Shown: positions 1 to 7,699, numbered from the stretch's first letter. The stretch: 12,173 nucleotides of DNA from an archaeon (GCA_020444005.1 JAHLLU010000025.1:1-12173), one strand, 5' to 3'. Translations and numbers: made by a program. The notes: a model not told the origin generated them from the letters alone.

Positions 1-55
1 TCCAATCCACAATATAGAGATCGGCTTCAGCGCCCTTAGCCACTAGTTTCTCCAC
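1..55 (-). CDS. bud32: Bud32 KEOPS kinase/ATPase, N-terminal fragment
   Basis: This is the first part of a gene cut by the left edge of the window. Reading from GTG at 55, the protein begins MEKLVAKGAEADLYIVDW, and KGAEADLY is the hallmark N-terminal strand and glycine-loop region of Bud32/PRPK, the small atypical kinase of the KEOPS complex. In the complex Bud32 binds Kae1 and supports synthesis of t6A at position 37 of ANN-decoding tRNAs. The start codon lies inside the end of kae1. A purine-rich GGTGGAG sits just upstream of the GTG at 55. A second GTG at 43, touching the kae1 stop codon, would give MAKGAEADLY and is also possible. The gene is separate from kae1, whereas some archaea have a Kae1-Bud32 fusion. 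Only 14-18 codons are visible, so the identity rests on this motif plus its position directly after kae1. Confidence 0.82.
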   Translation of the reverse strand, partial: MEKLVAKGAEADLYIVDW

Positions 56-1029
56 GGAATCTCCACCTGATCCATTCTCCAATTCGGATTAACATAACTA
101 CTCTCCAGAGGTGTCCTGTAACCCGCATTATACGCAATTATACCTGTCCACGCTATCATGGCGCCATTATCCTGAGCAAGCTTAATCGGCACCACAAAAG
201 GCGTAGCCCCATGATCCTCAGCAATATCCCTTACCATCGATGCGAGCCGCTTGTTCGCTGCAACTCCGCCAGTCAATAACAATTCAGGCTTACTGGTATG
301 AGCTAATGCTCGCTCAGTAACCTCTCCAAGCATCGCGTAGGCTGTCTCCTGTAGGCTAAAGCATAGATCCTCGATACTGTGTTTTCCTGTCTCGTATTCT
401 GAGGTGATCGATGTCAATAATCCACTATAGCTGAGGTCCATTCCCTTAACCGCATAAGGCAGAGGAATCAGCTTACTGCCAAGCGCTGCCTTGCGCTCAA
501 TATCAGGTCCACCAGGGTACTCAAGTCCAGCTGCTCTCGCGAAGGTATCAAAACAGTTCCCCACCGCTATATCAAGTGTCTCGCCGAAAATCCTGTAACG
601 CCCAGACTCATAGCCACTAACTATCGTATTTCCCCCGGAAACATAGAGCGTCAACGGGTCCACTGCACCAGTGGCCATTCTACCTATCTCAATGTGAGCC
701 ACACAGTGGTTTACACCCACTAATGGCTTATTCAGATAGGATGCAAGGGCTCTTGCACCAGTAGCACCAGTACGTAGGCATGGTCCTAAACCGGGTCCCT
801 GCGCAAACGAGATGATATCCACCTCAGACATGGTGATACCTGCTTGATCGAGTGCCGTCTTGATCGATGCTCCCATATACTCACTGTGATGACGAGCAGC
901 CTCACGAGGATGTATACCCCCCTCTGGGGGAACATGTATCTTAACATAGTTCGCCAAGACCTCATGGTCACTGGATACTATGCCTATTCCGAGGTTATCG
1001 GCTGTGGACTCGATTCCTAGAGATATCAA
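43..1029 (-). CDS. kae1: Kae1/TsaD, tRNA threonylcarbamoyladenosine transferase subunit
   Basis: This is the catalytic KEOPS subunit that transfers the threonylcarbamoyl group to A37 of tRNA. The 328-residue protein covers the whole ASKHA-fold family from LGIESTADNLGIGIV near the start to the end. Visible marks are GGIHPREAARHH, the metal-binding NHCVAH (His108 and His112 with this start), the nucleotide-binding YVSGGNT, GETLDIAVGN, AVKGMDLSYSGL, LLTGGVAANKRL and QDNGAMIAWTG with Asp287. These fit the His/His/Asp iron site known from archaeal Kae1. I chose the TTG at 1029 because it gives the usual MISLGIE start, and a TATA-like element 29 bases upstream would make the transcript nearly leaderless. 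A TTG at 1047 would add six residues that the family lacks. The gene overlaps bud32 downstream and is divergent from the zinc-ribbon gene. The function is confident; the exact start is less so. Confidence 0.95.
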   Translation of the reverse strand: MISLGIESTADNLGIGIVSSDHEVLANYVKIHVPPEGGIHPREAARHHSEYMGASIKTALDQAGITMSEVDIISFAQGPGLGPCLRTGATGARALASYLNKPLVGVNHCVAHIEIGRMATGAVDPLTLYVSGGNTIVSGYESGRYRIFGETLDIAVGNCFDTFARAAGLEYPGGPDIERKAALGSKLIPLPYAVKGMDLSYSGLLTSITSEYETGKHSIEDLCFSLQETAYAMLGEVTERALAHTSKPELLLTGGVAANKRLASMVRDIAEDHGATPFVVPIKLAQDNGAMIAWTGIIAYNAGYRTPLESSYVNPNWRMDQVEIPWRN

Positions 1030-1054
1030 ATCACTGAACCAGACCAAAGACTAG

Positions 1055-1061
1055 ATAAAAA
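1055..1061 (-). promoter_or_regulatory. Putative TATA box of kae1
   Basis: On the minus strand this reads TTTTTAT, centred about 29 bases before the preferred TTG start at 1029. Archaeal transcription starts roughly 25 bases after the TATA box, so the messenger would begin about three bases before that codon. No Shine-Dalgarno sequence is visible there, which fits a nearly leaderless transcript. Confidence 0.4.
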
Positions 1062-1113
1062 TCTATAGATTAAGGCAATAAGCACATATTCCGGATCACC
1101 ATCGTAGTCCACC

Positions 1114-1758
1114 ATGCCATATTGTAGTAACTGCGGCGCAAAGGTACTGGAAACAGACAAGTTCTGCAACAACTGCGGAACACCTCTGAGACCCGTAGAA
1201 GCACCCACCCCAGTGAACCATGCGCCTCCACCGCCACCACCTACAAGGGTTCAACCATCTAGCCCCGCTGGGGAAACAATAATCACCACAGTAAGCAATT
1301 TCCAGAAACCCAAGAGCTTCGGTAGATGGGACGCATATATTCTACTGGCTACCAACCAGAATCTCATCATCGTCCAGTTAACCAAGGACATGGTAAACCA
1401 AAGCATCAAAAAAGCACAAGATGCAGCAAAAGCCGAGGGAAAAGGCTTCTTCGGACAATGGGCTGCACAGCTAGGTACAAGCTTTGACTACGCGGCTCAG
1501 TATAATGGCTGGACCAAGGATCAGCTACTCGCGGAGATACCCAATGCATTGGTCCTACCTCATTCAAGCGTAACCCAGGTAGAACTCAGAAGCGAGAACA
1601 GAAACTCATATGGCAAAGATTACCCAGAAACCATCTATAAGCTGAAAATACATGTCGCTGGTGGAGTACACGAGTTCGAGTCACATTCACTGGACACAAA
1701 AATCAAGGCATTCCACAACTACTACTCGGGGCGCTTCAAAACAAACGTATATTTCTAA
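1114..1758 (+). CDS. Zinc-ribbon protein with putative PH-like domain, function unknown
   Basis: This 214-residue protein has three visible parts. Residues 1-25 form a zinc ribbon with two CxxC pairs (C4/C7 and C18/C21), of the short type found at the N-terminus of many archaeal proteins. Residues 27-53 are a proline-rich linker with six prolines in a row. The rest, about 54-214, alternates strands and helices (GRWDAYILLATNQNLIIVQL, then LPHSSVTQVELRS, YKLKIHV, and a last helix DTKIKAFHNYYS). That layout resembles PH/GRAM-like domains in zinc-ribbon proteins, but this is a structural guess. No signal peptide or membrane span is seen. It is a single gene, divergent from kae1 and convergent with leuS. 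No Shine-Dalgarno precedes the ATG; a weak TATA-like ACATATT about 27 bases upstream would suit a leaderless messenger. The role is unknown. Confidence 0.85.
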   Translation: MPYCSNCGAKVLETDKFCNNCGTPLRPVEAPTPVNHAPPPPPPTRVQPSSPAGETIITTVSNFQKPKSFGRWDAYILLATNQNLIIVQLTKDMVNQSIKKAQDAAKAEGKGFFGQWAAQLGTSFDYAAQYNGWTKDQLLAEIPNALVLPHSSVTQVELRSENRNSYGKDYPETIYKLKIHVAGGVHEFESHSLDTKIKAFHNYYSGRFKTNVYF

Positions 1759-1764
1759 AAAGGA

Positions 1765-1783
1765 AGCACAGATCACCTGTGCT
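1765..1783 (+). terminator. Hairpin just after the zinc-ribbon gene, possible terminator
   Basis: AGCACAG at 1765-1771 and CTGTGCT at 1777-1783 can pair in a 7-bp stem with a 5-base loop, seven bases after the stop codon. No T run follows, and archaeal termination usually depends on oligo-T, so it may only protect the 3' end of the messenger. Confidence 0.35.
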
Positions 1784-1808
1784 CTCACTGGCTGATTCAA
1801 TTCCTTTA

Positions 1809-1841
1809 GGGGGAGGGGGGGGGTACCCCGGGAAAACCCGG
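1809..1841. repeat. G-rich tract with overlapping short palindromes
   Basis: The plus strand carries G5, one A and then G9 (1809-1823). This runs into the perfect palindrome GGGGTACCCC (1820-1829) and then a hairpin with CCGGG and CCCGG arms around an AAAA loop (1828-1841). The two structures share bases, so they exclude each other. It lies in the 231-base stretch between the convergent zinc-ribbon and leuS genes. Apart from the hairpin at 1765 and the T tracts of leuS, I see nothing else in that stretch. Confidence 0.6.
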
Positions 1842-1961
1842 AAGCAGCTTATTTCAATAAAAGAAGCCCCAGAACAGCCCAGATCGCTTTATGATAAACG
1901 TAAAAAAGTGTATGAGTAACGGAGTTTAAACGACAAAAGTGTGTCAATAAGATGTTTTAAG

Positions 1962-1982
1962 AAAAATAAAAACGGGGAAAAA
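1962..1982 (-). terminator. leuS: Oligo-T terminator region of leuS
   Basis: Directly after the leuS stop codon the minus strand has three T5 tracts (1982-1978, 1972-1968 and 1966-1962) separated by short C- or A-containing spacers. Repeated T runs are the standard archaeal intrinsic termination signal. Confidence 0.6.
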
Positions 1983-1989
1983 GGGAAGG

Positions 1990-4911
1990 TTATGCGACAT
2001 AGATAGCAGGCCTGTATGGCTTGCTACGTGGCGCACGTTTTGCTGGGTCCTCTATCCATGGGTCTGACTCGGCTCCGATGCTTACCTCGGCGCCAGTCTC
2101 TCCCTCGATAAAGTTCACCGCATCCTGCAGTATGCCAACCTCATTTATCTGACCCATCTTCAGACGTAGCTCCACGCTTCTATCAGGTAGCTTAATGACG
2201 TCATCCATTATCTGGCGGGCGAACTTGGGAACCTCCTTGGTTCTTGTCTTCATCTCCTCGTCCTTGAAGGATGCCTTAATGAGACTGCCAACATCCAGTT
2301 TGCCCTCCTTCGCCAAGGCAAGTGCCTTCATGTATATCTTCCACTTCCATCCATCAGCCGTGTAGAAGTGTATCTGCTCCGGGTTAATGCCTGTGACGCG
2401 GGTGATCTTCTGAACATCCTCCATGCTCGTCTGGATGATCTCCTCAATCTCCTCACTATCCTTGTCCACAAGCTTCTCATCAACCTCTGGCCAATCAGCG
2501 AAAGCAATGAAACCCTCACCGCCCATCATCTCCCATATCTCCTCACAGAGATGCGGAGTGAACGGAGTCAGCATACGAACCTGAGTATCCAAGACTCGCC
2601 ACTCGACATACTTGATGCCCTCGATTCTCTCGGGGTCATCCCTGTATCTTGCGACACGTTTCTTGTACCAGTCCATCTCGCCGTCCAAGTTGTACAAGGC
2701 TGCGTGAATGGTCTTTCTGACCTTCAGCTCCTCCATCGCCTCGTTTGCCTCGATAATATGCCCCTGTAGCTTGCTAAGCATCCACTTGTCGATAGCATGC
2801 AGGTTATCGTCGTTGCCTTTGCCCTGTGCGATGATATCCTTGGCTCTATTGTAGAACCTGTCTAAGGCGTCGCCTAGGTTTTTCGCTAGGTCTGGGCTGA
2901 AGTCAGCGTCTTTCAGAGGCTCGGCTGTGATCATCAGGCTGATCCTCAATGGGTCCGCTCCGAACATATCGATGGCGTTGATCAATGGGATGATATTGTT
3001 GAGGCTCTTGCTCATCTTGCTTCCCTCCATCAGCACTGATCCGTTTACCGTGATACCTTGTGGCCACTTGTCCCTTGGCCAGATACCGTCATGGCAGAAG
3101 ACCATGTAGGTCAGGTGGTTGCTGATCAGGTCTCTTCCACTGTGCCTTGTGTCCGGTGGGTAGAAGTAGTTGAACTCGCTGTTCAGCTCCTTCAGTTTAT
3201 CCTCTGGGAAATCCGTGTTCGCTGCTACTTTGGCTGCGTCACCTTTTCCTAGGAATACGTAGTCCCAGAAATCTTCTGTTAGGGTCTCTGGGTCGGGGTT
3301 GACCTCGTTGATTCCCTTGATAACCGTGTAATACGCCATGTAGATCACTGAGTCGCTTAGTGCCTCGATGGTCCACTCGGGCTCCCATGGTAGTGGTGTC
3401 CCTAAGCCTGCTTTTCGTGCACATGCTTTCTCTCTCAGCCAGTCTACGACGTTGTGGAACTCTTGTTTTAGCTCCCTTGGGATGATGTTGGCGTTCTCGA
3501 TGTTCTCGTGTGCCAGCTTCTTCCACTCTGGGTCACCATAGTTGATGAACCACTGGTTCTCGAATATCTTGACCACGATCTCTGCGCCACAGCGACACTG
3601 AACTGGTTCAAGCATCTCGTACATGGTGGTGGCTGAGCCTTTCGCTATCATGTCTTCCTTGACTGCTTCTTTAGCTGTCTGTACTGGTAGTGAGGCGTAT
3701 TGGCCTGTATTGTTTCTCATTTTTCCGCCGTGGAACTCTGCGCTATAGATTTCCTTGGTTGCTTTCTCCAGGTTGGGGTCATTCTGGTCTGTGATCTTTA
3801 GTTTTTCCACTACGTCCCTTGCAGGAATCTCGCTGTAGCCATCGATCTCTATAACCGCGATGGACTCAATGTCCTTGATGTCCTCTGGCTTGATCTTGTA
3901 ATTATCTGGATTCTTCTTGACCTCACGCTTCAACTGTTCTAGTGCGACATAGTCGAAAGGTGCGTGAGCAGGCACAGACATTACTACACCTGTTACTGCC
4001 TTGGGGTCTACAAAGCTAGCAGGCAGCATCGGGAACTCTGCACCCGTCACGGGGTTAGTCAGTGTTAATCCAATGAACTTGCTTCCCATATACTCGTCGA
4101 TGATCTCGACATCTCGACCAAGTAGCTGGAACTTGTTAGCTGCTTCCGCGCTGATAACCCAACGTTCCCCATCAACATTTGCCTCCACATATACCGCGTC
4201 AGGGTTAATCCACATGTTAGTGATACCATAAACCGTCTCAGGGCGCAGCGTACCCGCTGGGAAAATCAAGTCATCATGCTTCACCTTGATAATAGTAAAC
4301 TCATCGATCTCAGGCTCCTTGTCACCTACTGTATCGTGTTGTCCTACTGGGTTTCCACAGCTTGGACACCATCCTACTGGGTGGCTTCCCTGAGTGATGA
4401 ATCCCTTCTGTCTCAGCTTTGCGAACTGCCACTCAATGAACTTGCTATAAATTGGGTCCACTGTTGTGAACTCTCGTCTCCAGTCCATACTGTATCCGAT
4501 GCGCTGCATGCCATGCTTGATCTCCATCGCAAAGTATGTCGCCATCGACACAGGGTCCTCTAACTCGGGTAGCTTGCTCTCTGGGATATTGTATAGGTTG
4601 AGGAACGTATCAAGGAGACTTGGGTCTCTTTCTTTGAGTCTCTCTACCATCGCGAAAAGCGGTGTTCCAGTAAAGTGCCACGCCATCGGGAGCAACACAT
4701 TGTAGCCGTGCATCCTCTGGAACCGTGCATGAACATCGGTCAGGGTATAGGTTCTTCCATGTCCAATGTGCTGCGGGCTGTTGGGATATGGGTAGGCTAC
4801 TGTTAGATAGAACTTGGGCTTCTCGGGGTCTGGGTCTGTATCAAACGCATGGGCTTCTGCCCAGCGTTTCTGCCATTTTGCTTCGATCTGTTTCCATTCA
4901 ACCATATGCAT
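1990..4911 (-). CDS. leuS: Leucyl-tRNA synthetase, archaeal type
   Basis: This cytosolic class I synthetase charges tRNA-Leu with leucine using ATP. It has 973 residues, a normal length for archaeal LeuRS. Visible marks in order are HIGH (48-51) with the following GRTYTLTDVHARFQRM, MAWHFTGTP (76-84), a zinc knuckle WCPSCG (181-186), and the CP1 editing domain with RPETVYG (223-229) and VPAHAPFD (313-320). Then come a second CxC near MLEPVQCRCG, HSGRDLISNHLTYMVF, KMSKS (632-636), the helical anticodon-binding domain, and the archaeal C-terminal extension to YRPAIYVA. ATG at 4911 is favoured over ATG at 4905 because GAGG stands five bases before it. The order and spacing of the motifs match the archaeal/eukaryotic LeuRS family rather than the bacterial one. 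It is the last gene of the minus-strand series and probably has its own promoter in the 106 bases before it. Confidence 0.97.
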   Translation of the reverse strand: MHMVEWKQIEAKWQKRWAEAHAFDTDPDPEKPKFYLTVAYPYPNSPQHIGHGRTYTLTDVHARFQRMHGYNVLLPMAWHFTGTPLFAMVERLKERDPSLLDTFLNLYNIPESKLPELEDPVSMATYFAMEIKHGMQRIGYSMDWRREFTTVDPIYSKFIEWQFAKLRQKGFITQGSHPVGWCPSCGNPVGQHDTVGDKEPEIDEFTIIKVKHDDLIFPAGTLRPETVYGITNMWINPDAVYVEANVDGERWVISAEAANKFQLLGRDVEIIDEYMGSKFIGLTLTNPVTGAEFPMLPASFVDPKAVTGVVMSVPAHAPFDYVALEQLKREVKKNPDNYKIKPEDIKDIESIAVIEIDGYSEIPARDVVEKLKITDQNDPNLEKATKEIYSAEFHGGKMRNNTGQYASLPVQTAKEAVKEDMIAKGSATTMYEMLEPVQCRCGAEIVVKIFENQWFINYGDPEWKKLAHENIENANIIPRELKQEFHNVVDWLREKACARKAGLGTPLPWEPEWTIEALSDSVIYMAYYTVIKGINEVNPDPETLTEDFWDYVFLGKGDAAKVAANTDFPEDKLKELNSEFNYFYPPDTRHSGRDLISNHLTYMVFCHDGIWPRDKWPQGITVNGSVLMEGSKMSKSLNNIIPLINAIDMFGADPLRISLMITAEPLKDADFSPDLAKNLGDALDRFYNRAKDIIAQGKGNDDNLHAIDKWMLSKLQGHIIEANEAMEELKVRKTIHAALYNLDGEMDWYKKRVARYRDDPERIEGIKYVEWRVLDTQVRMLTPFTPHLCEEIWEMMGGEGFIAFADWPEVDEKLVDKDSEEIEEIIQTSMEDVQKITRVTGINPEQIHFYTADGWKWKIYMKALALAKEGKLDVGSLIKASFKDEEMKTRTKEVPKFARQIMDDVIKLPDRSVELRLKMGQINEVGILQDAVNFIEGETGAEVSIGAESDPWIEDPAKRAPRSKPYRPAIYVA

Positions 4912-4948
4912 ACTATCCTCTATCTGATCTCCAATTGATAGCAGTGAG

Positions 4949-4954
4949 AATAAA
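4949..4954 (-). promoter_or_regulatory. leuS: Putative TATA box of leuS
   Basis: The minus strand reads ATAACCTTTATT here; TTTATT is centred about 40 bases before the leuS ATG. That predicts a leader of about 15 bases, just enough to hold the GAGG ribosome site at 4917-4920. Other T/A-rich candidates exist in the gap (around 4967 and 5007). Confidence 0.35.
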
Positions 4955-5017
4955 GGTTATGAGTAAAAACAGTTGCGGATGAAATCATTGGAGTAGATTT
5001 CACGTTTAAATGGAGTA

Positions 5018-5626
5018 TTATTCCTCGGATGATTGGTCGTCTTTCACATCAAATCGCTCAAGTGTGCCTGACCAGTCAATCTTATAGGCACGATATATGA
5101 TCACAGCGACAATACAAAGTAATATTCCGATTTGAAGTGTCGATATTGATGTTATATACGTCCATAATGTGGGGAAACTGTATCTTCCAGCATACGCGAC
5201 TCCAATATTCATCAATATTTTCCCCGCCAGCATCGCCGTGAAAGCCTTCTTCAAATCATAATTAACAATGCCAAACGTAACGAGCAATAGATCATCTGGA
5301 AGAGGCGTCAACGCAAATATGAAAATCAAGAACATACCATGCTTCTCAAGCAGCCGCCGCGTAATCTGCACCTGTCTTTTATAGCGTTCATCAATGACCT
5401 TCTTGCTAGCTACACCGATAACATATGATGAGAACTCGCCTATCGTTGATCCCAATCCGCTGCTTAGTCCCAAGAGTATTGGGTTATGGGTTGCTCCTAG
5501 AGCGTATATTGGTACAACGACTGGGGCGGGGAGAAAGAACGTCATGTTACAGAGCACTGCTAAGATAAAGACTCCAAGATACCCGTGTGCTAATGCGATG
5601 TTGACGAGTTCAGTCCACATGCTCAA
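5018..5626 (-). CDS. DedA/VTT-family (YqaA-like) membrane protein
   Basis: This integral membrane protein of about 200 residues belongs to the VTT/DedA (SNARE-associated Golgi) superfamily. The N-terminus is hydrophobic (about 15-45, with FFLPAPVVVPI), a glycine-rich re-entrant-like part follows (49-72, GLGSTIGEFSSYVIG), then a basic stretch, and then the family signature LTPLPDD (107-113) with LLLVTFG. Further hydrophobic segments lie at about 126-148 and 155-180, and the tail is short and acidic. Relatives act in lipid scrambling and membrane homeostasis; the substrate here is unknown. The start is uncertain: TTG at 5626 lies nine bases after AGGAG, while ATG at 5620 removes two residues. 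It lies between alaS and leuS on the same strand with about 105-base gaps on each side, so cotranscription is possible but unproven. Confidence 0.85.
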   Translation of the reverse strand: MSMWTELVNIALAHGYLGVFILAVLCNMTFFLPAPVVVPIYALGATHNPILLGLSSGLGSTIGEFSSYVIGVASKKVIDERYKRQVQITRRLLEKHGMFLIFIFALTPLPDDLLLVTFGIVNYDLKKAFTAMLAGKILMNIGVAYAGRYSFPTLWTYITSISTLQIGILLCIVAVIIYRAYKIDWSGTLERFDVKDDQSSEE

Positions 5627-5731
5627 GGTTTACGTCTCCTAGTCTCTATTCGTTACAGCATCTTGAATATATCACTAGCGATATTATCCATAGTTAAGGT
5701 CACCCTTATTTAAAATAGTAGCAAGGGACGT

Positions 5732-7498
5732 CTACTCCACGACAGCCCTAATTCTACGGACTCCAGCCGAGATGCCTTCTTCTTTCTTTATCCTAAAGTG
5801 CCCAATCTCCTTAGTGTTCTTGACGTGAGGTCCACTACACACCTCCATCGAGAAATCTCCTATTGAGTATACGGTGATCTTGTCCCCGTATCTCTGCTCA
5901 AAGACCGCCTGTGCACCCATCTCCTTTGCCTTCTCGAAAGTAGTCTCGCATTTCTCAATGGGAATAGCCTTCTTGATCTGCTCGTTCACCAAGTCCTCGA
6001 CTTGTTTTAACTCGTCTTTAGTGACCTTTCTGTGGAAGTTGAAGTCAAATCTTAGACGCTCAGGCGTAATATTAGAACCCCTCTGCTCGACCTGATCTCC
6101 AAGAACCTTTCTCAGCGCCTCATTCAACAGATGCGTAGCAGTGTGAAGCCTTACCGTCTTCTCAGAATGATCTGCAAGACCGCTACCAAACCGCTTATCA
6201 GCGCCAGCTCTGGAGACTTTCTGGTGTTTCTCAAACTCCGCGTTAAATCCATCCACATCTATAGGGATGTCATTCTCTTCACCAAGCTCTATGATGATTT
6301 CTATTGGGAAACCGAAGCTCTGATAGAGTAAGAAGGCGTCTTTTCCACTGATTTTCTTGTTTTTTCTCGCCATTCTGTTGAATCTGTTGAGTCCTTTTTG
6401 GAGCGTATTGCTGAATTTCTTGTGTTCTTTCTTCAGTTCTGAGATGATGGTTTCCTCGTTCTCTTTGAGGTATGGATAATCCTCTGAATATGTCTCAATT
6501 ACCATCTCAGCTAGACCACTCAGGAACTCATCATCTACTCCTAAGAGCTTGCCATGCCGGATAGCCTTCCTAATCATTCTTCGAAGAACATATCCCTGCT
6601 CGGTGTTCAATGGAACAATGCCTTCCGCGAGAAGGAACGTAGCTGCACGTGCGTGCTCAACGATTATCCTGATACTCTTAACCTGACTTGGTTCAAGCTC
6701 CTCTAATCCAGCTAGACTTTTCACCTGTTCAACAAGAGGCGCAAATATTTCTGTTTCATAGACATTGTCTTTTCCCTGTAGTATGGCTGTGGTTCTTTCC
6801 ACACCCATGCCTGTGTCTACGTTCTTCTGTTCTAGAAGCTCGTATTTTCCATAAGGGGTCTTGTTGTACTCCATGAATACGTTGTTCCATATCTCACAGT
6901 ACTTTCCACAGTTACATCCCGGCTGACAATCAGGGCTACACGCTGGGATTCCTGTATCATAGAATATCTCTGTGTCAGGTCCACAGGGTCCAGTGCTACC
7001 GATTGGTCCCCACCAGTTGTCCTCCTTTGGAAGATAGTATATTCTATCTTCTGGGACACCAAGCTCCATCCAGACTTTTGCGCTATCCATGTCTCGGGGG
7101 CTATCTTCATCACCTGCAAACACTGTAAAGGAGAGCCTTTCTGGGTCTATGTTTAGCCATTTCTCGCTTGTGAGAAACTCATAGCTCATCTTGATGGATT
7201 CCTCTTTGAAGTAGTCACCTAGACTCCAGTTACCCAGCATCTCAAAGAAGCTCAGGTGGAAACTGTCCCCCACCTCATCTACATCACTGGTTCTGAGACA
7301 TTTCTGAACATTAACAAGCCTCTTCCCACTAGGATGCGGCTGACCAAGTAGATATGGTACCAGTGGATGCATTCCAGCTGATATGAAGAGCGCTGTGGGG
7401 TCATTCTCCGGTATCAGGGGTGCATTTGCTATTCGTTTGTGATTGTGTTCAAGGAAAAACTCTATGTATTTTTTCTTTAGTGTCTCAGAAGTAATCAA
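5732..7498 (-). CDS. alaS: Alanyl-tRNA synthetase, short bacterial-like form without C-Ala
   Basis: This class II synthetase charges tRNA-Ala. The 588-residue protein holds the catalytic core (FISAGMHPLVPYLLGQ, VNVQKCLRTSDVDEVG, SFFEMLGNWSLGDYF, GPIGSTGPCGPDTEIFYD, DTGMGVERT), the tRNA-recognition helices (GYVLRRMIRKAIRHG), and the editing domain with HTATH and CSGPH as zinc/catalytic motifs. It stops right after GISAGVRRIRAVVE, so the coiled coil and C-Ala domain are absent. The start resembles bacterial AlaRS; the N-terminal extension typical of archaeal AlaRS is missing. A cysteine cluster (ACSPDCQPGCNCGKYC, five Cys) is inserted before EIWNNVFMEYN; similar inserts occur, to my recollection, in candidate-phyla-radiation bacteria. 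I chose TTG at 7498 because AGGTGG lies five bases upstream; GTG at 7507 would lie within that ribosome site. It follows rpl12, a position where some archaea carry alaS, so replacement in place is likely. Confidence 0.95.
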   Translation of the reverse strand: MITSETLKKKYIEFFLEHNHKRIANAPLIPENDPTALFISAGMHPLVPYLLGQPHPSGKRLVNVQKCLRTSDVDEVGDSFHLSFFEMLGNWSLGDYFKEESIKMSYEFLTSEKWLNIDPERLSFTVFAGDEDSPRDMDSAKVWMELGVPEDRIYYLPKEDNWWGPIGSTGPCGPDTEIFYDTGIPACSPDCQPGCNCGKYCEIWNNVFMEYNKTPYGKYELLEQKNVDTGMGVERTTAILQGKDNVYETEIFAPLVEQVKSLAGLEELEPSQVKSIRIIVEHARAATFLLAEGIVPLNTEQGYVLRRMIRKAIRHGKLLGVDDEFLSGLAEMVIETYSEDYPYLKENEETIISELKKEHKKFSNTLQKGLNRFNRMARKNKKISGKDAFLLYQSFGFPIEIIIELGEENDIPIDVDGFNAEFEKHQKVSRAGADKRFGSGLADHSEKTVRLHTATHLLNEALRKVLGDQVEQRGSNITPERLRFDFNFHRKVTKDELKQVEDLVNEQIKKAIPIEKCETTFEKAKEMGAQAVFEQRYGDKITVYSIGDFSMEVCSGPHVKNTKEIGHFRIKKEEGISAGVRRIRAVVE

Positions 7499-7503
7499 TT
7501 GAA

Positions 7504-7509
7504 CCACCT
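7504..7509 (-). promoter_or_regulatory. alaS: Shine-Dalgarno site that fixes the alaS start
   Basis: AGGTGG on the minus strand is complementary to the 3' end of archaeal 16S rRNA. It lies five bases before TTG at 7498. This favours TTG over the GTG at 7507, which would overlap the site itself. Confidence 0.6.
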
Positions 7510-7680
7510 ATGTTGAATTTGTGAATCATTTAAGGATATCTTACCAATTACGGAACTCATACTCATCCTTCTATTACAGTAAATATCCCCAATGCCTCCA
7601 TAAAAGGGTAAATCAAACCCAGTAACCACTAGCATCAAAACAATAATCTCATTAAAACAAGGAATAGGGTAATTAGACTC

Positions 7681-7685
7681 AAAAA
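7681..7685 (-). terminator. T5 tract after rpl12, probable terminator
   Basis: About 15 bases after the rpl12 stop the minus strand reads CTATTTTTGAG. A T5 tract there is a plausible archaeal terminator and would partly separate rpl12 from alaS. The rest of the 7508-7699 gap is AT-rich and shows no tRNA or clear structure. Confidence 0.4.
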
Positions 7686-7699
7686 TAGTTAGGAGAGAT

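Noticed and set aside
1820..1841. GGTACC and CCCGGG next to each other, like a cloning-vector polylinker
   Set aside because: The remaining bases do not match a common polylinker and no vector sequence flanks them, so it is treated as native G/C-rich sequence.
2368..2769. A 133-codon frame antisense to leuS
   Set aside because: It lies wholly inside a well-supported leuS, has no ribosome site and reads as the complement of conserved synthetase sequence.
2995..3018. KMSKS of LeuRS followed by LNN instead of the common KGN
   Set aside because: Variation after KMSKS, such as SLRN or SLNN types, is, as I recall, known in archaeal LeuRS. All other catalytic and editing motifs are intact.
7495..7635. 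A 46-codon frame between rpl12 and alaS whose TGA overlaps the alaS TTG start as TTGA
   Set aside because: It has no ribosome site and no recognisable features, and it is the end of a frame that shadows rpl12. The overlap alone is weak evidence.
7508..7699. Searched for a tRNA or a regulatory leader before alaS
   Set aside because: No cloverleaf, T-arm consensus or stable hairpin series was found by eye; the stretch is simply AT-rich.
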